A DNA stretch of 29,557 nucleotides from contig DFNI01000046.1 of NCBI GenBank assembly GCA_002375995.1, forward strand, positions 1 through 29,557. The letters are read 5' to 3'. Position numbers and translations under genes: made by a program. Below are positions 25,389 through 29,557 of this stretch, in pieces. Origin of the DNA: Acetothermia bacterium UBA3571 (lineage in GTDB: Bacteria > Bipolaricaulota > Bipolaricaulia > Bipolaricaulales > Bipolaricaulaceae). Numbering within the stretch: position 1 is the stretch's first letter; every line of letters begins with the position of its first letter. A model generated the notes under the pieces. That model worked only from the letters and a program-made list of their open reading frames with translations. It was not told the DNA's origin and did no database searches.

Positions 25389-26549
25389 ATGCTGGCGATT
25401 GTAGGGGGAACGGTGCTTACTCCCACGGAAGAGCTCAAAGGGGCCACGGTTCTCGTGGAGGGAAAGACCATAAAGGCAGTGGGAACGGACGTGGATGTCC
25501 CAAGCGAGGCGCAAGTGATCGATGTGTCCGGGAAGTACGTGATCCCGGGGCTCATCGACGCCCACTGCCACACGGGTATCTTCCCCGACGGGATCGGCTG
25601 GCAGCACAGCGACGGTAACGAGATGACCGAGCCCATAACCCCTCACCTCCGGGCCATCGACGCCATCCACCCCGAGGACATGGCCTTCGAGGACCTGAGG
25701 AAATGGGGCGTCACCACCATCAACACCGGGCCCGGAAGCGCCAACGTCGTGGGGGGCCAAACCGCAGTGGTGAAGACCCGGGGACGCACCGTGGAGGAGA
25801 TGCTGGTGAAGGCCCCGGCGGGGATGAAGATGGCCCTGGGCGAAAACCCCAAGCGAGTTTACGGGGAGAAGAAGAAGCTCCCCTCCACCCGGATGGGTAA
25901 CGCCGGGCTCTTGCGGGAGTGGCTCACCAAGGCCAAAAACTACCTGGAGAAGAAAAAGCACGCTCGTGAAAAGGGCGAACCCTTCGAGGTGGACATAAAG
26001 CTCGAGGCCCTGGCGAACGTGCTCATTGGGGAACTTCCCGCCCACATCCACTGCCATCGGGCCGACGACATCATGACTGCCCTCAGGATCGCCAAGGAGT
26101 TCGGGATAAAGGACGTGGTCCTCATCCACGCCACTGAAGGCTACAAGGTAGCGGATATCCTGGCCGAGCGGGGAGTGCCCTGTGTGGTAGGGCCGATACT
26201 CTTTTCCCGCACCAAGTACGAACTTCGGGGGATGAACCCCAAGAACCCGGTGGAGCTCTCCCGGGCCGGGGTGAAGGTGGCCATTCAGACCGACCAGATG
26301 TCGGCGGTGAAGTACATCCTGTTCGACGCGGCGCTGGCGGTGCGGGAGGGGATGGACGAAGGGGAGGCCCTCAAGGCCATCACCCTGTACCCGGCCGAGA
26401 TCCTGGGGATTGATGATCGGGTGGGTTCCATCGCCCCGGGAAAGGACGCGGATCTCGTGGTGCTGGCCGCACATCCCTTCGATGTGGCCCGGAGCCGGGT
26501 GGAGCTCGTCCTCATCGAGGGCGAGGTGGTCCACAGCGCAAGTGGGTGA
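25389..26549 (+). CDS. Amidohydrolase of the imidazolonepropionase-related group (COG1228)
   Basis: A 386-residue metal-dependent hydrolase. The composite N/C-terminal beta-sandwich (VIDVSGKYVIPGLIDAH; GKDADLVVLAAHPFD) frames a TIM barrel. Metal ligands are His59 and His61 in DAHCH, His221/His223 in HIHCH, probably His247 in LIHATE, and Asp302 in QTDQM. The motif GENPKRVYGEKK near 151-162 is characteristic of this subgroup. The natural substrate is not known; relatives hydrolyse cyclic amides or peptidic compounds. No signal peptide. The start has CGAAGGAGGGGAG upstream. It lies after the sugar operon with its own promoter and is closed by a terminator at 26575-26603, so it is a single-gene unit. 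Confidence 0.92.
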   Translation: MLAIVGGTVLTPTEELKGATVLVEGKTIKAVGTDVDVPSEAQVIDVSGKYVIPGLIDAHCHTGIFPDGIGWQHSDGNEMTEPITPHLRAIDAIHPEDMAFEDLRKWGVTTINTGPGSANVVGGQTAVVKTRGRTVEEMLVKAPAGMKMALGENPKRVYGEKKKLPSTRMGNAGLLREWLTKAKNYLEKKKHAREKGEPFEVDIKLEALANVLIGELPAHIHCHRADDIMTALRIAKEFGIKDVVLIHATEGYKVADILAERGVPCVVGPILFSRTKYELRGMNPKNPVELSRAGVKVAIQTDQMSAVKYILFDAALAVREGMDEGEALKAITLYPAEILGIDDRVGSIAPGKDADLVVLAAHPFDVARSRVELVLIEGEVVHSASG

Positions 26550-26574
26550 AACAGTATTTGGAAAGGGAATTGCT

Positions 26575-26603
26575 CGCCCGAGCCCACTGCCCGGGCGTTT
26601 TTT
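26575..26603 (+). terminator. Rho-independent terminator after the amidohydrolase gene
   Basis: CGCCCG (26575-26580) pairs with CGGGCG (26592-26597), followed directly by TTTTTT. Confidence 0.8.
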
Positions 26604-27035
26604 CGGGTGAGGGCGGTACTGATGACCGCTTCCGATTATGGTTACTCACATGGGGATGAGGACCGAGAGGTTCACGTGATAAAGGACTTTCACGTCTTCA
26701 CGGAGGGAGTTAATTCCTGGCACACAGAGTTTATTTCTTGCTGCATTTCCTATTTCGATCCTTAGATATAGGACTTTACTTCGGATCTCAAGCTTTTGAT
26801 CTCGGTTCTGATCTCCGCACGCAGCGACGTGATCTCCACCTCGAGGCGCCCCAGGCGCTGATCGATCTACTCAAAGGCTTCTTCAATCTTGGTCATCCGC
26901 TCTCCAAAGCCCATCGATGTTATCACAAACTCAGCATGCCGAACCGCGGACGTGGCGCTCTTGTTCCCGCGGTGCGCTTACGGGAGGAACCTTCTGCGCT
27001 GGGAGGGTGTACCTTTAGGTGGAGGTGACCGTACC
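26604..27035. other. Gene-poor stretch between terminator and chagasin-like gene
   Basis: Apart from the interrupted coiled-coil gene at 26762-26896, I see no coding frame, RNA gene or convincing promoter here. TTCACGT occurs twice within about 30 nt (near 26673 and 26690). Confidence 0.4.
26762..26896 (-). pseudogene. Small coiled-coil gene interrupted by a stop codon
   Basis: On the minus strand, ATG at 26894-26896 starts MTKIEEAFE, then a TAG (26867-26869), then IDQRLGRLEVEITSLRAEI and on to a TAA at 26762-26764. The heptad pattern (LEVEITSLRAEIRTEIKSL) is a clear coiled coil continuous through the stop, so a Gln codon (CAG) has probably become TAG. GGAGAG precedes the ATG; a further in-frame ATG is at 26912-26914. 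45 codons if read through. Such short coiled-coil proteins are frequent and of unknown function. Suppression of the stop is not excluded. Confidence 0.6.
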
Positions 27036-27821
27036 GTGCGCATGTTCATTTTGGGTTTGGTGATTCTTCTGGGGATCCCGGGCGTAGCGTTGGCCCAGGT
27101 GAGTGCAAGCGCCTCTGCTCGTGTCTCCGCGGGGGAGCCGGCGGAGGTGACCATCGGGGTATTCACCTTTCGCGCAGGAGAAAAGGTCGCGTTCGAGCTC
27201 AGCCAGGAAGAGTCCTGTATCTGTATGTGTGAGGATCTTCTCATCAAGGCGTTTTATGTGCTGGGGCCCGAAGGCGAGCGGATATATGAAGACAACTCCT
27301 TCGATTATCCGGTTCTCGCGAAGGAGTGGGTGGGCAGATGGGATCTAACCGGGCCCGAAGGCGAGCCGGTTACGCCTGGGCAGTACACCGCGGTGATAGA
27401 GACGTCGGTGGGCATCTTCCGGGCTCAACTGGAAGTCCCTTCGCCCGGCGCCATGGAGCCCTATGGACGAAGCTTGGCGAAGGCCTCGGTGTGTGGCATC
27501 TCGCTTTCCGTTTACAAACTTTTGGACGAATCCGACAACGGGGCCACGGTATATTTGCGCACCGATGAAAAACTCTTGGTAGCTTTGGAAGGCAACCCCA
27601 CCACCGGGTACACCTGGAAGCCCACCGAGGTCCCCGAGTTTCTAGCACAGATCGAGGGGACAGAGTACCTAGCTGCTTCAGCTTTGGTAGGGGGAGGGGG
27701 GACCTTTTTCTTCCGCTACGAAGCGAGGGAGCCCGGCACGGGACCCCTTTCCTTCGCGCACCTACGCCCATGGGAAGAGGAAGCGGCTGAAACCTTCACG
27801 GTAACGGTGGTGGTGCGTTGA
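27036..27821 (+). CDS. Secreted chagasin-type (I42) cysteine protease inhibitor with extra N-terminal domain
   Basis: A 261-residue protein from GTG 27036, which has GGTGGAGGTG as ribosome site; the frame is open further upstream but without a start that fits. Residues 1-21 are a signal peptide (cleavage near ALA-QV). Residues 25-130 form a beta-rich domain with AGEPAEVTIGVFTF, a Cys cluster SCICMC near 63-69, and a GQYTAVIETS strand, like a bacterial Ig-type or intracellular-proteinase-inhibitor fold. The C-terminal domain (about 155-261) has all three inhibitory loops of chagasin: NPTTGY (187-192), GGGG (219-222) and RPWE (244-247). Chagasin blocks papain-like peptidases. The extra domain more than doubles the usual length of about 110. 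Target unknown. Confidence 0.85.
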   Translation: MRMFILGLVILLGIPGVALAQVSASASARVSAGEPAEVTIGVFTFRAGEKVAFELSQEESCICMCEDLLIKAFYVLGPEGERIYEDNSFDYPVLAKEWVGRWDLTGPEGEPVTPGQYTAVIETSVGIFRAQLEVPSPGAMEPYGRSLAKASVCGISLSVYKLLDESDNGATVYLRTDEKLLVALEGNPTTGYTWKPTEVPEFLAQIEGTEYLAASALVGGGGTFFFRYEAREPGTGPLSFAHLRPWEEEAAETFTVTVVVR

Positions 27822-27928
27822 TCTCCTAATTTTCTGTCGCGGTCTGGCGGCGCAAGAAAGAAGTTCTCCCCCGAGGAGTCCGACGGCGTCTGTGGAGATT
27901 CGCTGGCGCACCGTTCGAAAGGAAGAGG

Positions 27929-28070
27929 AATAGGACCTCGGTCCTGGTTCCCCACTTCCGCTTTCGGCGGCTACATGGGTCTATTTCATGGGCGGGAGTG
28001 TCTCGCCCATGGGGGAAGGCCGGTATTGAGGTGTTTAAGTGCCACTTTGAACTTCCGAGGTAGTCCTATT
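27929..28070. repeat. Long-range inverted repeat enclosing a hairpin
   Basis: AATAGGACCTCGG (27929-27941) can pair with CCGAG-GTA-GTCCTATT (28055-28070) as 5 + 8 bp with a 3-nt bulge. In the enclosed 113 nt CATGGGCG (27987-27994) pairs with CGCCCATG (28004-28011). This could be a structured RNA or the remnant of a small mobile element. Confidence 0.4.
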
Positions 28071-28180
28071 TTGACGGCACGACGTAGATTCAGGAGTGTT
28101 ATTTAACGGTGTGGGTTTTTCTGCGAGCTTCGATGGACGAGTGTCCTTGTTTTAGCGGACGCGGTGACTTTCGCGGCAGG

Positions 28181-28186
28181 TATAAT
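28181..28186 (+). promoter_or_regulatory. -10-like TATAAT upstream of the secreted-protein gene
   Basis: A perfect TATAAT without a recognisable -35 at 17 nt; first of three promoter-like elements ahead of the gene at 28434. Confidence 0.35.
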
Positions 28187-28214
28187 GGAAGCAATGTTTT
28201 AGAGGAAATCGTAG

Positions 28215-28244
28215 TTGACAAGCGGCGAGGTGGTGATTTAACAT
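28215..28244 (+). promoter_or_regulatory. Promoter 2 of the secreted-protein gene
   Basis: TTGACA (28215-28220), 18-nt spacer, TAACAT (28239-28244). Confidence 0.45.
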
Positions 28245-28294
28245 ACTGGCCAATGGAGAGCAGGGGGGCAGCGGCTAATTTAAGCGATCATCTC

Positions 28295-28323
28295 TTGACA
28301 TACGCAATTTGCCGTGCTAGGAT
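28295..28323 (+). promoter_or_regulatory. Promoter 3 of the secreted-protein gene
   Basis: TTGACA (28295-28300), 17-nt spacer, TAGGAT (28318-28323). This is the best match; it leaves a leader of about 100 nt before the ATG at 28434. Confidence 0.65.
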
Positions 28324-28433
28324 CGTGCCGCTTGCCCCGGGATATTTTGGGGACGGAGGTGATGTAGCAGAAAGGAGGAAATATGCCGGGCACAAGGACC
28401 ATGGGACCTCAAAAGAAAGGGGGTAATGATTTG

Positions 28434-29557
28434 ATGAAAAAAGGAGTTCTAGTAGGAGTAATGGTTTTGGCGGCCATGGTGTTCGGCACCGTGGCCTGGG
28501 CATTCGACACATACTTCGCGGATTCTAACGGCAACAAGATCACGCAGATCTGGGAGGGCAGGCGCTTCTGGGTGGTGGTGGACGACCGGGAGCTGGGGCA
28601 GTGCCCCCCGGGTGAGTTCTTCGCCGATCTCGTTATCTTCGACTTCAAGACCGGTGCTTACATCGTACAGACTCACGCCCGCTTCCTCGAGATTCCCAAC
28701 GAGTCTGGGATTTATTACTGGGTGGACAACAGCGGTAACAAAGTCTGGGTCCAAGTAGGTGACCGTGCGGACGCTGACTACGCGGACATCGACGAATTCG
28801 AGCACGTACTTGGCACCACCTCACTGGGAGATATCTGGACCGATGGTAACTGGATCTACATCGATGAAGACGTAGACGGTCCTACATTTGATGCAAGAGT
28901 TGCTGATTTGCCCCAAGCTCGTGAAGCATGGCGGGCCCAAGCGACCGCATACGACAGCACGCTGATCTACGGTGAGCTCGGTACCCCTGAAAAGAAGATT
29001 GAGGGGCGGTTTGAAAATATGGACACCCTCGTTTTGATCGTGGCCGCCGAGCACGACGAGCGGCTGATCGACCAGGACCAGCTCAAGATCGTCGACACCA
29101 CCTCCACCATCACCGTGGAGCCGGGGATCCTGGAGTACGGCTGCGGTGCCATGTGCAACGTGCGCGTCACCATCGTGGACGAGGACGAGAACCTTGACCC
29201 CACGGAGATCGACTACGTCCCCTTCTTCGTCATCGTCAACCCCGGTTCTTGGATCCCCGATTCTGGCCAGACCGACTCCATCACCACCTTCTGCGCCCTG
29301 AAGATGTTCGGCGGCGTGAAGGGCAGCGGGGATCCTTTGAACCAGCCGATCCGCTGGTACAACATCTACGATGGTCCCCGCTACATCGACTATCCGAACG
29401 ATTGGCTTGACGGGAGTGATGTGGCACCTGTTGTCTTCTACGCGTGGGAGACGGCGCCCGATAGCGGTGTCTTCGTCTACGACTTCGGGTTGCTTGAGGG
29501 CCTCCAGCAAGCTCTTGGCTTCAACCGCTTTCCCTCTGGGACGACGATAGCGTTCTA
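28434..29557 (+). CDS. Large secreted surface protein of unknown family (partial, runs off the right end)
   Basis: An open frame of 374 codons that has not ended at the window edge. ATG at 28434 is preceded by AAAGGGGG about 10 nt upstream; the ATG at 28426 is closed at once by TGA. Residues 1-23 are a signal peptide (MKKGVLVGVMVLAAMVFG, cleavage near AWA-F). The mature part is acidic, beta-rich and rich in Asp, Tyr, Trp and Asn, with motifs such as DSNGNKI, IWEGRRFWVVVDD, YYWVDNSGNKVW and TIVDEDENLDPTEIDYVPF, which suggest tandem Ig-like or S-layer-like domains exposed outside the cell. I recognise no family. Several promoter-like sites and a long leader suggest high or regulated expression. 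Codon use is regular, so it is surely coding. Confidence 0.8.
   Translation, partial: MKKGVLVGVMVLAAMVFGTVAWAFDTYFADSNGNKITQIWEGRRFWVVVDDRELGQCPPGEFFADLVIFDFKTGAYIVQTHARFLEIPNESGIYYWVDNSGNKVWVQVGDRADADYADIDEFEHVLGTTSLGDIWTDGNWIYIDEDVDGPTFDARVADLPQAREAWRAQATAYDSTLIYGELGTPEKKIEGRFENMDTLVLIVAAEHDERLIDQDQLKIVDTTSTITVEPGILEYGCGAMCNVRVTIVDEDENLDPTEIDYVPFFVIVNPGSWIPDSGQTDSITTFCALKMFGGVKGSGDPLNQPIRWYNIYDGPRYIDYPNDWLDGSDVAPVVFYAWETAPDSGVFVYDFGLLEGLQQALGFNRFPSGTTIAF

Larger units (their letters stand above)
27822..28433. other. Long non-coding regulatory stretch
   Basis: About 610 nt of lower-GC sequence without a supported gene. It holds a long-range inverted repeat (27929-27941 with 28055-28070), an 8-bp hairpin (27987-27994 with 28004-28011), a TATAAT and two TTGACA-type promoters listed separately. 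A 105-codon open frame from 28109 overlaps the promoters and has no protein-like pattern. Confidence 0.5.

Noticed and set aside
28109..28426. 105-codon open frame before the secreted-protein gene
   Set aside because: It covers three promoter-like elements and lacks protein-like composition or a ribosome site.

Overview
The window is about 29.6 kb of GC-rich bacterial DNA with tight gene spacing, many ATGA-type overlaps, GTG and TTG starts, strong AGGAGG-type ribosome sites and sigma70-like promoters. The proteins have a thermophile-like flavour (a Thermococcus/Pyrobaculum-type adenosine-specific kinase, an S9 acylaminoacyl-peptidase-like enzyme, many secreted peptidases). My best guess is a deep-branching, uncultured thermophilic bacterium, possibly Bipolaricaulota/Acetothermia-like. 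That is an inference from style and gene content; no rRNA marker is present.

Left part (1-5220, mostly minus strand): 1-826 holds only weak or possibly frameshifted coding signal. A minus-strand operon then runs from one good promoter near 5180-5205 through tRNA-Leu(CAG), gatA (starting 6 nt after the tRNA), an HExxH metallopeptidase and an S9 serine peptidase, each protein gene overlapping the next by ATGA. A divergent plus-strand promoter drives a Crp/Fnr-family regulator, followed by a membrane PAS histidine kinase and an overlapping single-domain response regulator of the Rcp1 type.

Middle (8274-14911): a gene-free stretch of about 370 nt contains a highly structured element with a tRNA-like cloverleaf plus a giant extra arm, ending in a strong terminator. 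Next comes a PhnD/PhnC/PhnE/PhnE-type ABC importer in which both permeases carry an N-terminal RDD-like membrane domain, with nadC as last gene, then an OmpH/Skp-like coiled-coil protein.

15088-20071: a secreted cysteine-peptidase-like gene broken by frameshifts at G runs, an adenosine-specific kinase, a secreted HExxH peptidase, a small secreted protein and an M28 peptidase with inserted membrane helices.

Right part (20068-29557): a carbohydrate locus (GH130 glycoside phosphorylase divergent from a LacI regulator, a binding protein and two MalFG-type permeases, no ATPase), with LacI-type palindromes between the divergent genes. Then a COG1228 amidohydrolase with its own promoter and terminator, a decayed coiled-coil gene, a secreted chagasin-type (I42) protease inhibitor, and a gene-poor regulatory stretch with several promoters leading to a large secreted protein cut by the window end.
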